Source: CAXQZM01 sp965229645 (GTDB taxonomy: Bacteria; Pseudomonadota; Alphaproteobacteria; UBA7985). Taken from it: a DNA stretch of 64,000 nt. The translations under genes were made by a program, and so were the position numbers. This document shows, one piece after another, positions 33,401 through 42,373 of this stretch. The notes under the pieces are model-generated. The model worked only from the letters and a program-made list of their open reading frames with translations. It was not told where the DNA came from and ran no database searches. The stretch covers positions 620,001 through 684,000 of the forward strand of contig OZ245893.1 in the NCBI GenBank assembly GCA_965229645.1, in the 5' to 3' direction. Positions within the stretch are counted from its first letter, which is position 1, and each line of letters opens with the position of its first letter.

Positions 33401-35581
33401 CATGATATCGACGGGGGCATTTACTTTGAAATTAGTAAGAGCGTCGCGACGGTTGGCGAGGGGTCACTGACAGGAGAGTTTTCCTCTGGATATATCAGTG
33501 GTCGCATGAACCTTGGTCTAACTGGCGCAAGCCTGCTTAGCGGCGCGCCCAAGATTGCGGAGACCCTCGATAAGTGGTTTGGCATTAGTGAAGAAGACTT
33601 GGAGAGCTTTAGTCTTTATGAATTTGACGGGGGAATTACCTATACGAACGAAGACGGTCTAAGCCAGCTTGCCCTTGACGCTGACCTATCCCTCTTCAGT
33701 CTAGCAGGTGGCGGCGGACTGAACTTCAGCGGGGATCTGATTTTGAATTCGGAGGGCGACTTGTCCGCCATGGTTGAGGCGTCGCTAAAGATTCCTGATT
33801 TCTTCCCACGGTTCTTGCGAGGGTACGAAATAGGTGCGACTGGAGTTCTCGAGTTCTCAAACAACGGGGACTATTCGGACGACTATGTTGCCATGTGGCT
33901 GACCTTGGGCGGGATCACCGATAACAACTACTTGGGGCTGAAAGTTGCATTCGACGGAACCTTCACCCGTTTAGGGTACCAGCGCACGGTAGAAATTATC
34001 GAAAACTTGCCCTTCGCCGATTCCCAGACGCAGCAGTTCACCACGGCAAACTCTGTCGTAACAGACGCCGTTGGGGTCACCCTCGATACAAGTCTCGCAT
34101 CCCTTATGATTTCGGTAACTTGGGAAAGTGAGAGCTCCGATGCTGAGTTCGTGCTTACCCACCCCGACGGAACGGTCATTCCCGAGGCAGAATTTGGATC
34201 CTATGGCAACGTCGAGGTTGTTGCAGATCTGAGCGACACGACCAGTCGAACGCTTGTTCTCAAGCAACCTGCAACGGGTCAATGGACCGTTCAGATGGTG
34301 AGTGGGGCGAGCCTTGGGGCCGTGACTTACGAGGCCTACGAGGGCGATGCCTTTGCAGAACTCTCCATCACTGGCACCAGCTTTGACGAAGATGCAAGAT
34401 CGCTGACCGTCGACTCGGCCCTGACGGGGGCGAACGCGGGCGAAATCGCCTATTTCCTAGACACGGATCAGGCTGGATTCGACGGCGTTCGCCTGAACGA
34501 GAGCACCGTGGTCGACGGGGATGGCACAACCAAGCAGGTCCTGGATTTAAGTTCGGTAGGAAAGGGCACTTTCTACATCTACGCGCGTTATACTTCGGAA
34601 AATGACGCGCCCGTCTACGCCTACGCCAGTGATGCCCTGACCATAGCGACAGAGAGTGATCTGGGTCTAACCTTGGGCCAAGGCCAGCACTCCGATTCCG
34701 AAAACCACGTCCTTACCTTCCGTGCCACGAACGACGGCACGCGCGCGGCGCAAAATCTGTCCCTTACCATTGCGGCCCCCGCGGGCTTGGTCATCGATAC
34801 AAGTCAGACATCCGACTACACGATCGACGACGACGGGCGAATCACGTTTGCGTTCGCATCGCTCGGGGCAGGGGCCTACGCTGACTTCACCTTAGCCTTT
34901 GTGGATCAGGCCACCTTGGACGGGAAGAACTTAACGGCAAACCTCACAAGCGAGAGTTTCGATGCGTCCCTAGGCAACGACACCATAACCTATCAATTTG
35001 CCGACGAAAACAGCCGAAAGAACAACGAGCCGACGGGTCCGACCGACTTTGCAGATATCTTGCAAGGGGGAAGTGGCAATGATCGATTTGAAGGTGGAAA
35101 AGGCAAAGACATCCTGAGGGGCTCGGACGGGGACGATACCCTGATCGGCGGAGAGGACGACGATCAGCTATTCGGCGAAGGCGACGACGACGTCCTCGAC
35201 GGGGGCGCAGGTAGCGATCAAATCTACGGCGGCGACGGCATCGACACCTACCTGTTCCACGGCACGAGCGAGACCCTGGTCGTGGAGTACCTTTCGGAAA
35301 ACACCTATCGCATCGGCGAAAGCGAAGACACGACCTCCTCCATTTCCGCCATCATCGAATTTAGCGACGCCGACACGGTGTCCGAATGGGATTACCTCTA
35401 CAACGTAGAGCAGGTCGAAGTTGAGGGCGAAACCATCGACCTGAGCCAGTTCGACATTGAGGATTCAAGCTCGTCGTCGTCCAGTCCAGACGAGGGCGGT
35501 GATGGAGGCGACTCAAGCGGCGGCGATGTTCTCGGCCTATTGGTGATTGGGGCCGTATTCTACTTTGGATTTCTGGGGTAG
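30434..35581 (+). CDS. Giant RTX/adhesin-like type I secretion substrate
   Basis: 1715 aa with no N-terminal signal peptide, as expected for T1SS cargo. Layout: seven ~55-aa repeats (residues 9-395; EFQINTYT...SLSDGGFVVTW...GIYGQRYTASGQASGN); an He_PIG/cadherin-like domain (about 400-486; FSDADGDTLTYTVTNLPAGL); a Calx-beta-like domain (about 490-632); a ~600-residue beta-rich region I do not recognise (about 636-1250); a DUF11/CARDB-like stretch (about 1410-1515); RTX nonapeptides (about 1535-1612; GGSGNDRFEGGKGKD, GGAGSDQIYGGDGID); then a Ser/Asp/Gly-rich tail and a hydrophobic end VLGLLVIGAVFYFGFLG. RTX repeats bind calcium outside the cell and the C terminus carries the export signal. The transporter is encoded just downstream. 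Confidence 0.85.
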   Translation: MTPEKIGTEFQVNTYTASHQLNPSVTSLSDGGFVVTWTSYGQDGSGSGVYGQRYTASGQASGNEFKINTYTSNTQSNPSVTSLSDGGFVVTWISYEQDGSGYGIYGQRYTSSGQVSGNEFQINTYTTDRQNEPSVTSLSDGGFVVTWTSQEQDGSPSGIYGQRYTSSGQASGNEFQISTDTTNTKWQSSVTSLSDGGFVVTWTSYGQDGSAQGIYGQRFTASGQASGNEFQINTYTKSDQGEPSVTSLSNGGFVVTWESFRQNGSENSTCFGIYGQRYNASGQASGNEFQINTDTAYCQTKPSATSLSDGGFVVTWVSYGQDGSREGIYGQRFTASGQPSGNEFQINTYTMDDQGEPSVTSLSDGGFVATWASYGQDGSEFGIFAQIFGTESQANTNIPPTYQEPDDFEYETGASLTISLDAIFSDADGDTLTYTVTNLPAGLIYNSASKQIEGTLTADAGVYSFNVMADDGNGGSVSADFDFTVLDETEAPTPTVTISVGEDAAEPDSEGQFTLSLDQASSEDIVLDISISGSASRDEDYYMLVTSGSASSEPGNDHSTLSYTTTSTSSLEVRILAGATEATIHIIPLDDSTYEGSETVVATLNSVISGEATISSENASATMVIADDDAAPPTSPDFDKLALETTGTWSLSGDAWVLSSDAITYIGHGESADSTMLKLVGGEIRIEDGQLKVRGALVFSDMEGKDASETLFTGDFDLNLSTLVASQFEDTNGADDHRWAGLLSYSAYGMTLRSDGVYLDTAFGSNDYFNPAKYMDKQDLVLTSASYAYANESVGLVAPDQDLFGDKFSWGSGDVTYAEAADLSLQINEETDRVELRGAFALNTPEILGVSAGLSVDVSGDKYFSMGWGDQGFEWDLVASATLDVEAGGDADAPNVDVSASLDIDTTIDYFGGSLGLQLPFLTSVYFAAEVHGGWNPFEINSVGLAASGLNIPLDGLLPGLTMTGIGATVENMNTDEDIRVIASPDAPIHDIDGGIYFEISKSVATVGEGSLTGEFSSGYISGRMNLGLTGASLLSGAPKIAETLDKWFGISEEDLESFSLYEFDGGITYTNEDGLSQLALDADLSLFSLAGGGGLNFSGDLILNSEGDLSAMVEASLKIPDFFPRFLRGYEIGATGVLEFSNNGDYSDDYVAMWLTLGGITDNNYLGLKVAFDGTFTRLGYQRTVEIIENLPFADSQTQQFTTANSVVTDAVGVTLDTSLASLMISVTWESESSDAEFVLTHPDGTVIPEAEFGSYGNVEVVADLSDTTSRTLVLKQPATGQWTVQMVSGASLGAVTYEAYEGDAFAELSITGTSFDEDARSLTVDSALTGANAGEIAYFLDTDQAGFDGVRLNESTVVDGDGTTKQVLDLSSVGKGTFYIYARYTSENDAPVYAYASDALTIATESDLGLTLGQGQHSDSENHVLTFRATNDGTRAAQNLSLTIAAPAGLVIDTSQTSDYTIDDDGRITFAFASLGAGAYADFTLAFVDQATLDGKNLTANLTSESFDASLGNDTITYQFADENSRKNNEPTGPTDFADILQGGSGNDRFEGGKGKDILRGSDGDDTLIGGEDDDQLFGEGDDDVLDGGAGSDQIYGGDGIDTYLFHGTSETLVVEYLSENTYRIGESEDTTSSISAIIEFSDADTVSEWDYLYNVEQVEVEGETIDLSQFDIEDSSSSSSSPDEGGDGGDSSGGDVLGLLVIGAVFYFGFLG
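30458..31615 (+). repeat. Seven tandem 165-bp coding repeats
   Basis: Unit starts are about 30458, 30623, 30788, 30953, 31118, 31295 and 31460. Units are 165 bp except the fifth (177 bp, four extra codons). Long blocks such as AGTGTTACGTCACTCAGTGA are almost identical between units even at third positions, pointing to recent duplication or gene conversion. Differences cluster at two places per unit: the codons after NTYT and those after GQDGS. Confidence 0.9.
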
Positions 35582-35991
35582 CCGAGCGCATCAACAAACA
35601 AGAAGAGTTCGCTGATCATACGAGGGCAAGCCGAAGCGTCTCGAGGACCCTACGCGCCGACGAAGAAATCAAAGCTGATCAACTGACCTCTACGATCTAG
35701 CCGAGCAAACAAGGCGCGGTCCGATCTAGGTTAGGGTTTCCCAGAGACCGGCAACGCCGTCCGTGAACCCCTGCCATGGGAGTTCGCGGCCATCAGGAAA
35801 AACGCACAAACCAACGGGCGCGCGCAACGGGCGCTCACGTTTGAGGTTGATTTTCACAGGTTGGACCTGTTTTTGGGATCGATTAAGAGGGAGTGCCGCC
35901 TGCGTGGCGCTTGAACGCCCCCAAAGAGCGTTGCACACGGTCCCTGGTATATTTCAATTGAGCAGCTGCGTTTGACGAGTGGAGGCAAGCT
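35582..35991. other. Intergenic region between two exoprotein genes
   Basis: 410 bp with no supported gene. I see no clear repeat or terminator. The last ~50 bases contain the probable leader of the next gene with AGTGGAGG upstream of the ATG. Confidence 0.4.
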
Positions 35992-37419
35992 ATGAAGGCA
36001 GTCAGGGAGCAGAGGCGTTTTTTGCAGCGACGAAGGCAAGGTTGGACTTTGCTCGGTGCCGTGCTCGGCTTCGTAGCAGGATCTCGAGTTGCGGACGCGG
36101 AACTCGTTGAGGTTGCGACCCAGTCGTACACCCAGCTCAGCGATGGTTCATTGCAAGTCACCTTTGCCAACGGGCGCAGTGTCATCGTGCCATCGGGCGA
36201 TTGGACATTTGTCAATGGGCGCCTGTTCATGGAAAGCACGGCCATTTCGCAAGCGGGGACAAGCACCGCCACGACCGCGCAAACGTCCGTTCCAGCCGAC
36301 GCCAGCTTAGCGGATATAAACCCCTGGACGCTTGCAGCGGGCTCGGTTGGGTTGGGCTTGTTGATGGGGTCAGATTCTGGCGGTGGAGGGGAGGGGTCAG
36401 ACCAGGGAATCCGCGCATCCGGCACGACTCTGAGCGGCAAAATCGAAAATGAGGACAGCGAGGGCACTCTTGTTCCCACTCAAGACGATCGAGATACGGT
36501 TGTCATTGAAGACATCAGTAGCATCTTTACCGATGCAACCGGCACGATCACTTACAACATTGAGGTAAGAAACAGCAGTGGTTCGGTTGTGACAGATTTG
36601 GTCTATCTGGATAAGACAGCGTTGAAGATCTTGTCGGATCCTGAGGTGCGAGACAATGGACTCTATACCGTTACCATAACTGCGACCGACCAGGAGAATG
36701 GCAGCACCGCACAAGCGGATGTTTTTGTTGAAGTGGACGTGGTTTCCGAGGCCACGATCAAGGGCGACATGGCGGATGAGAGCAAGATTTTAACCCAAAA
36801 TTCGGGCACAGTCGTCGTTGACGACTTGGCGCAGTATTTTGATCAAGCTGAAGGAACCTTCAGTTTTTCGATTGTTGTGAAGGGCGCGGCGGGTGACTCA
36901 ACGGTGGGTCAATTGTTCAACGATGTTTTTTCTGTAAACGGAAATCAATTGATCTTAGACTCGACTCTCACGGATAGTTTCGTCGAGGGTTTGAACAATT
37001 CCACAACCGACGAAGTGATCGTCTTGGAGGTCGTGGTCACAGCTACGGATAGTGCAGACGGGACCAAGGTTACCCAAACTTCTTTCGAAATCACCCTCGA
37101 CGCGACCGTCAACGACGCCCCTGAATTGAAGGCTGGATCCTCTGATACTTACACGATTGATAAAGATCTCAGCAACGAAGAATTGTCGGCGAATGAAGAC
37201 ATTAGTGATGGTCTCGATTTATCAGCTTATGTGATTGATGACGAAGGTGATTCGCTGTCCTGGTCGATTGTGGGGTCGACTAAGGGATCCTATAAGATCG
37301 AAAACGGGGTGTTCACAGGGACATCGGGCAGCGAGGATGAGACGGTGACAATTTCTGTCACCGACAATATAGAGGGCACAACGCCGCTTACTTTCACGAT
37401 CAATATCGATATCGCCTAA
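35992..37419 (+). CDS. Exported beta-sandwich repeat protein, T1SS-linked
   Basis: 475 aa. A basic N terminus and hydrophobic stretch (GWTLLGAVLGFVAGSRVADA) look like a signal or anchor. About residues 38-80 form a small beta domain (SDGSLQVTFANGRSVIVPSG). A second hydrophobic segment and a Gly run (about 104-130) follow, then three or four cadherin/Ig-like modules of ~100 residues (IFTDATGTITYNIEV, YFDQAEGTFSFSIVV, YVIDDEGDSLSWSIVG). No RTX motif. Its place between the RTX protein and the TolC/ABC/HlyD genes suggests a cell-surface partner of the giant protein. Function unknown. Confidence 0.65.
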   Translation: MKAVREQRRFLQRRRQGWTLLGAVLGFVAGSRVADAELVEVATQSYTQLSDGSLQVTFANGRSVIVPSGDWTFVNGRLFMESTAISQAGTSTATTAQTSVPADASLADINPWTLAAGSVGLGLLMGSDSGGGGEGSDQGIRASGTTLSGKIENEDSEGTLVPTQDDRDTVVIEDISSIFTDATGTITYNIEVRNSSGSVVTDLVYLDKTALKILSDPEVRDNGLYTVTITATDQENGSTAQADVFVEVDVVSEATIKGDMADESKILTQNSGTVVVDDLAQYFDQAEGTFSFSIVVKGAAGDSTVGQLFNDVFSVNGNQLILDSTLTDSFVEGLNNSTTDEVIVLEVVVTATDSADGTKVTQTSFEITLDATVNDAPELKAGSSDTYTIDKDLSNEELSANEDISDGLDLSAYVIDDEGDSLSWSIVGSTKGSYKIENGVFTGTSGSEDETVTISVTDNIEGTTPLTFTINIDIA

Positions 37420-37454
37420 ATTGTGCGGGCGTCCAAACCCAATGACCCCTCGCG

Positions 37455-38906
37455 ATGACACGTTCACCCGCTGACCCAGGGCCGCGACCACGACCCCAGG
37501 GCATTCTCGAAAGACTGGCAAGAACCACACTGGATGAGCGCGGACGTTGTGTCGAGGGCAAAGCGCGGAACCCTTCTGGAATAGCGAACTCGGCGGCCCA
37601 GAACGCGCTAATTTCTGAAGTTGTCGCAATTCTGACCGCGCGTTTCTCCCAGTTTTGCGCAAGATTAGGGGGCGTCAGTCTGCTACTTATCTTCTTTCTG
37701 ACTGTGTCTGGCTGCGTCGGTGCGCATGCGCAAACGTTTCAATCTGCGGCGCGCCTATCGCTGATGTATGATCCACGAATTTCTGCCGCAACCGCCGCTG
37801 CGGAAGCTGCGGAAGCGCGAGTCGATCAGGCCAACACTGCACGACGCCCGCAAGTTCAGTTTTCAATCGACGCCAATGATGAAGAAGACAGTCCCACGCA
37901 GTTAGCAAACGTCGATCTCAGCCAGCAGCTGTTTGACTTTGGTCAAACTGACGCTAGGGTCCATGTCGCTCGCGCGCAAGCGGATCTGGCTTGGATGGAG
38001 GTCGCGCGGAGCGCGCAAGATGTTTTTGCTGAAACGGCCGTGGCCTACGCCAATGTGTTGGAGGCCGATGAGCAAACAATCCTTCAGCAAGGCTTCCTCA
38101 ATGAAGTCGCGACCCGGGTTATTGCCATACAGAGCCGCATCGACGCGGGCTTGGGCAGCATCACCGAGCTTTATTCGCTGAACCGTTTGCAGGCCGAAGC
38201 GGAAATCGCGATCATTACCGCTCAACAAGAAGCCGTGGCAGCAAGATTGGAGTTAGAGAGACTCACAGGGACCTATTTTGACGCCGTCGAAGCAAGCGGC
38301 CTCTATGACTATTTTGACTTGTTGCCCGCAACGGTCGAGCAGGCACGTTTTTTTACCGACGAAAACTCCCCCGAAAGTCGCCTGTCCCAGCAAGAAGTTT
38401 GGATCGTTGAGGCTCAAGTGCGTGCAGACAATCGCGCCAACTTGCCCGTGCTAGAGGCCTATGGCACCTACGACTATGGCACGGACAGCGGTTTCGCGGT
38501 CGACGGGGCGCAAAGTGGTGTGCGCTTTTCCTTGCCCCTCTACCAGGGCGGCTTGCGCAGGGCCATTGCCGATGAGGGTGCGCAAACGGTACAAGAGGCC
38601 TTGCGCACGCGCCAGCAGGCCCAACGATTGATTCGCCAACAAGCCACACAGGTTTGGAACGATGTTGATTTGGCCGAGCGCGTGAGACAAGTCTGGTTGC
38701 ACACCGAAACCTTGCAAGCGCAGCGCGTTGAGGCAGTTCAAAATGAGTTGGATGCAGATTTGGCCACCGTCGAAGATTTGCTGACCGCCAGTCAGGAGCT
38801 CAACGAAACCCGCGTCTCGCAGATCCGCGCCAAATACGACGTCGCGCGCGCGCAAGTTCAATTGCTTCGAACCGTGGGTCTCGCAAGCCCCCTAGCGCGC
38901 AGGTAA
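37455..38906 (+). CDS. TolC-family outer-membrane channel of the T1SS
   Basis: Open frame of 483 aa. From about residue 70 it reads as a hydrophobic signal (SLLLIFFLTVSGCVGAHAQ, with a possible lipobox VSGC) followed by the alpha-helical TolC barrel with its two repeats: SLMYDPRISAATAAAEAAEA, LSQQLFDFGQTDARV and later SLPLYQGGLRRAIADE. The first ~70 residues are not typical and the true start may be further in, although I see no better start codon. It completes the exporter with the next two genes. Confidence 0.85.
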   Translation: MTRSPADPGPRPRPQGILERLARTTLDERGRCVEGKARNPSGIANSAAQNALISEVVAILTARFSQFCARLGGVSLLLIFFLTVSGCVGAHAQTFQSAARLSLMYDPRISAATAAAEAAEARVDQANTARRPQVQFSIDANDEEDSPTQLANVDLSQQLFDFGQTDARVHVARAQADLAWMEVARSAQDVFAETAVAYANVLEADEQTILQQGFLNEVATRVIAIQSRIDAGLGSITELYSLNRLQAEAEIAIITAQQEAVAARLELERLTGTYFDAVEASGLYDYFDLLPATVEQARFFTDENSPESRLSQQEVWIVEAQVRADNRANLPVLEAYGTYDYGTDSGFAVDGAQSGVRFSLPLYQGGLRRAIADEGAQTVQEALRTRQQAQRLIRQQATQVWNDVDLAERVRQVWLHTETLQAQRVEAVQNELDADLATVEDLLTASQELNETRVSQIRAKYDVARAQVQLLRTVGLASPLARR

Positions 38907-38919
38907 GGAAACGCCGCCC

Positions 38920-40746
38920 ATGAACCAGAAGGATAAGGCTCCAACAATCTTACAAGAGGTGATTCGCTCTGGGGCATGGATCTATTGGATCGTGTTGCTG
39001 CTCAGCTTGATTGCCAGTCTCTTGCTGCTAACCAGTCCGATCTACATGTTGCAAATCTATGATCGGGTATTGGCGTCGGGGTCCACCGACACCCTGATCG
39101 TACTGACGGCCATTACCGCAGCTTTGCTTGTTTTGCTCGCCTTGATTGAGATGGTGCGTCAACGCCTGTTGGCAAACTTCGGCGCCTATTTGGATTGGGC
39201 CGTATCGGACGAGGTCTTTGAGGGTCTATTTCGCCGCCGTGCCGTGTTTGGTGCCTCCAGTTCGCAGCGTGATAAGGGCGCGGCGGGTGCAGGTTTGCTC
39301 CGCTCGGTGGACCATATCCGCAACTTCTACTCCAACACGGGTATATTGGCGTTCTTTGATGCGCCATTTGCACCGCTGTTCATCACGTTGGTGTTCTATA
39401 TGCATACCTATCTTGGTTGGGTTGCTCTGGTCGGGGCGGTGATCATTTTCATTTTGGCATTGGTGTCGGAGTTCAGCGCGCGTGGGCTGTTTCAAAAAGC
39501 AGGAGGTGAGGCGAGCCAGGCGCAAGGACTTACCGAGACGTCGTTGCGGAACGCGAGCGCCCTTGAGGCCATGGGCATGATGGCAGCGCTAAAGGCACGC
39601 TGGCGGCAAAATCACGATCCGTCAATTGCCGCCGCGTCGGAGGCGACAAAACGCATTGGGGCCTTAGCTAGCCTGACCAAATCGGTTCGTTTTGGCGTTC
39701 AGGTCGCCATCCTTGGCATGGGGGCTTACCTTGCCGTGCGTCAAGAGATCAGTCCTGGGATGATGATCGCCGCTTCAATCATTATGGGGCGCGGCCTCGC
39801 ACCCGTTGAGCAGTCCGTGGGCGCGTGGCGATCCTTCGTTCAGGCCCGCCAAGCCAGCACCCAACTAACATCTTTGCTCCGTTCCGTTCCCGAAACACCT
39901 GCAGAATTCACCATGCTGAGACCCAAGTCCGAGCTAGGGGTAAGCAATCTTGTCGGCAATCCCCCTGGGGCGTCCATGGCCCCGATCCTTCGCGGTATAA
40001 ACTTCAAGGTTCAACCAGGCGAGTTCATTTGTGTTATTGGGCCGACGGGTGTCGGCAAGTCAACCTTGGCGCAGTTTTTGGTCGGCGTCTGGCGGCCCCA
40101 GGACGGCCATGTGCGGTTGGACGGCATCGCCATGCATGATTGGAACCCCGCAGATCGGGGTCAGTACGTGGGCTATGTGCCCCAAGATATAGAACTTTTT
40201 GATGGGACAGTGGCCGAGAATATCGCAAGGTTTCAAGAATTGGATGAAACACAGGTTTTTCAAGCGGCAAAAATGGCTGGGTGCCATGACTTAATTTTAC
40301 ACCTCCCCAAAGCCTACCAGTGCCAGATTGGGGAAGCGGGCAGTCAACTTTCAGGCGGGCAACGCCAGCGATTGGCGCTGGCAAGGGCGCTCTATGGAAA
40401 TCCCGCGCTCGTGGTCTTGGATGAACCAAGCTCGAACTTGGACGGGCCAGGGGAGTTGGCGCTCCGCCAGTCGGTCGCCGAAATGAAGCGCGCGGGCATG
40501 GCCATCGTGGCGATTGAACACAAGTCGCATCTTCTTTCTGTCTGCGATCATGTTTTGCTCATGCTTGGTCCAGGAAAGGCGCAATTTATGAGCCAAGAGG
40601 AATTCCTGGCCCAAAAGCAAAAGGCCCAACAAGGGACACCGCAAAACACAGGTCCGCAAGTTAAGCCGCAGATCAACGTCAAGAAGGTTACCCCACTTGG
40701 TACCGCCTATATCGCAAATCCAGGTGAGGATGGGGAGGGCGACTGA
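38920..40746 (+). CDS. Type I secretion ABC exporter (PrtD/HlyB class)
   Basis: 608 aa with fused membrane and ATPase domains. Six-helix region about residues 20-310 (starting WIYWIVLLLSLIASLLLLTSPIYMLQIYDRVL, the PrtD hallmark). ATPase: Walker A GPTGVGKST (374-382), signature LSGGQRQRLALARALYG, Walker B LVVLDEPSSNLD. No N-terminal C39-like domain, so it belongs to the PrtD group that exports RTX proteases and adhesins. It overlaps the HlyD gene by 1 nt. Confidence 0.95.
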   Translation: MNQKDKAPTILQEVIRSGAWIYWIVLLLSLIASLLLLTSPIYMLQIYDRVLASGSTDTLIVLTAITAALLVLLALIEMVRQRLLANFGAYLDWAVSDEVFEGLFRRRAVFGASSSQRDKGAAGAGLLRSVDHIRNFYSNTGILAFFDAPFAPLFITLVFYMHTYLGWVALVGAVIIFILALVSEFSARGLFQKAGGEASQAQGLTETSLRNASALEAMGMMAALKARWRQNHDPSIAAASEATKRIGALASLTKSVRFGVQVAILGMGAYLAVRQEISPGMMIAASIIMGRGLAPVEQSVGAWRSFVQARQASTQLTSLLRSVPETPAEFTMLRPKSELGVSNLVGNPPGASMAPILRGINFKVQPGEFICVIGPTGVGKSTLAQFLVGVWRPQDGHVRLDGIAMHDWNPADRGQYVGYVPQDIELFDGTVAENIARFQELDETQVFQAAKMAGCHDLILHLPKAYQCQIGEAGSQLSGGQRQRLALARALYGNPALVVLDEPSSNLDGPGELALRQSVAEMKRAGMAIVAIEHKSHLLSVCDHVLLMLGPGKAQFMSQEEFLAQKQKAQQGTPQNTGPQVKPQINVKKVTPLGTAYIANPGEDGEGD

Positions 40747-42059
40747 TGCAAGTCCAAATGGCCGCCGCAACAAGCCCCCCGCCCCGAATCTTCGATAGAA
40801 CGGTCATTTTGGCGCTCTTCGGCTCGGTCGCGCTCTTCTTATTGTTCATTCTCTGGTCGGTTGTTGCCCAGCTTGATCGCGGCGCTGTTGCCATGGGCAC
40901 CCTAGCTGTGCAGTCCCGCACCAAAACGGTTCAACACTTAGAGGGCGGCATCATCCGCCAAGTGTTGGCGGAGGAAGGGCAAACGGTGCGTGCGGGCCAG
41001 ATCTTAATCCAACTCGATACCACCCAAGCTAAGGCGCGGCGGGATCAAGCCTTCGGCCAACTTCTCACTACCTGGGCACGACTAGATCGCTTGGCGGCGG
41101 AACGCCAGGACTTGGAGGCTATTGCGTTTCGCACAACGCTACGAGAGGTAGAAGATCAGGGGCCTGAAATTCTTGAGGTTCAAGAAAACTTGTTCACTGC
41201 GCGTCGCGCTCAGGTCCTCGGGCAGTTGGACATATTGGCGCAGAGGATCCAGCAGTTGAATGGACAAATTTCGGGTCTAAGGGCCCAACGTCAAGCTGCC
41301 GAAGCCCAGATCGCGCTGATCCAGGAGGAAATCGACCGCTATAACCAAGTTGCCGAACTGCAGGCAACGGACGTGCGCAATAGGTTGCAGCGCGAGCGTG
41401 AGTTGGCACAGATCAGGGGACAAATTGGTCAGATCGATGCCGACATGGCCCGCACGGAGGTATCTATTGGCGAAACGCGCATTGAAATGCTGCAGGTTGA
41501 ACGCTCATTTCAAGAAAACGTGGCGACAGAACTAACGGACGCGCAGGACCGCGCGCTCAGCTTGCAAGATGAGTTGCGATCGTTGGACGATATTTTGGCG
41601 CGAACACATATCTTGGCGCCTGCTTCGGGCGCAATCCTCAATATGGCCTATTCTACGGTCGGCGGGGTAATCCCAGCAGGCCAACCGATCCTGGAAATCG
41701 TGCCGCTCGACGACTCCCTTGTCGTGGATGCGCAGTTGCCACTCAACGATGTTGACAGTGTTTATTCCGACCAGGACGTGCGCGTGACGATCACCGCCTT
41801 GAATCAGCGCACAACCCCAGAGTTGTTAGGCACGGTCGTTTCCGTTGGCGCCGATGCCGTGACGGATCAGGCAACTGGCCTGCCCTACTTCCCAGTGCGA
41901 ATTACCTTTAAGGACGGTGAGTTAGCAAAACTGGGGAATCAATCCCTGCGCCCTGGCATGGCAACGCAGGTCTTCATTGAGGCAGGTCAACGCACCCCCC
42001 TTGATTACTTCCTACAACCCATAACCGACACCTTCAAACGCGCACTGCGAGAGAACTAA
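40746..42059 (+). CDS. HlyD-family membrane fusion protein (PrtE-like)
   Basis: 437 aa. One N-terminal membrane span (about residues 19-42; ILALFGSVALFLLFILWSVV), then the lipoyl half-motif TVQHLEGGIIRQVLAEEGQTV, long coiled coils (about 90-290), and the second half with RTHILAPASGAIL and a beta-barrel ending TPLDYFLQPI. It bridges the ABC exporter and the TolC-like channel. The TAA stop overlaps the first base of MITE-like repeat copy 5. Confidence 0.94.
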   Translation: MQVQMAAATSPPPRIFDRTVILALFGSVALFLLFILWSVVAQLDRGAVAMGTLAVQSRTKTVQHLEGGIIRQVLAEEGQTVRAGQILIQLDTTQAKARRDQAFGQLLTTWARLDRLAAERQDLEAIAFRTTLREVEDQGPEILEVQENLFTARRAQVLGQLDILAQRIQQLNGQISGLRAQRQAAEAQIALIQEEIDRYNQVAELQATDVRNRLQRERELAQIRGQIGQIDADMARTEVSIGETRIEMLQVERSFQENVATELTDAQDRALSLQDELRSLDDILARTHILAPASGAILNMAYSTVGGVIPAGQPILEIVPLDDSLVVDAQLPLNDVDSVYSDQDVRVTITALNQRTTPELLGTVVSVGADAVTDQATGLPYFPVRITFKDGELAKLGNQSLRPGMATQVFIEAGQRTPLDYFLQPITDTFKRALREN

Positions 42060-42212
42060 TACCAGCGGCGACCTGGAACGCCTCTTATATTCGCTGGTAT
42101 AAGGGCCGCGACGGGGTATAAGCGGAGGCCCCGTCGGAGGCGAAACGCGAAGCGTTTCTGCCGTGAGACACAAAACGGCGAAAAAAGTGTCAACTTTTTT
42201 CGTCGTTGGTAT
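42059..42212 (-). repeat. MITE-like structured repeat, copy 5 (short, inverted)
   Basis: 154 bp in the opposite orientation to copies 1-4. It lacks about 45 bp around the GCGGCCCCGAG hairpin region but keeps both ends (ATACCAGCGGCGA and GTTGGTAT) and the AAAAAGT/ACTTTTT stem. It starts in the stop codon of the HlyD gene. Confidence 0.85.
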
Positions 42213-42373
42213 GAGGCCCACCGACGTAAAGCAGTTGATGAGATGTAAAGGCGCGAATGTTTGATCCACCCCAGCGTTGGTGGACGCGGAATCGAGTGAT
42301 GCCAGCGGCGGATTGAGAATGAATCGTATGACCGTTAGGATAACTCAAGGGTCGTCACAAAACCCCCTTGGCA
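42213..42373. other. Intergenic remainder with a solitary repeat end
   Basis: ATGCCAGCGGCGGATTGAGA at about 42299-42318 resembles the end of repeat copy 6 (ATACCAGCGGCGATTGAAAA) without the rest of the element. No gene is seen. Confidence 0.45.

Noticed and set aside
35582..35991. Possible degraded transposase between the exoprotein genes
   Set aside because: Short open stretches give no recognisable transposase motif and no terminal repeats are visible.
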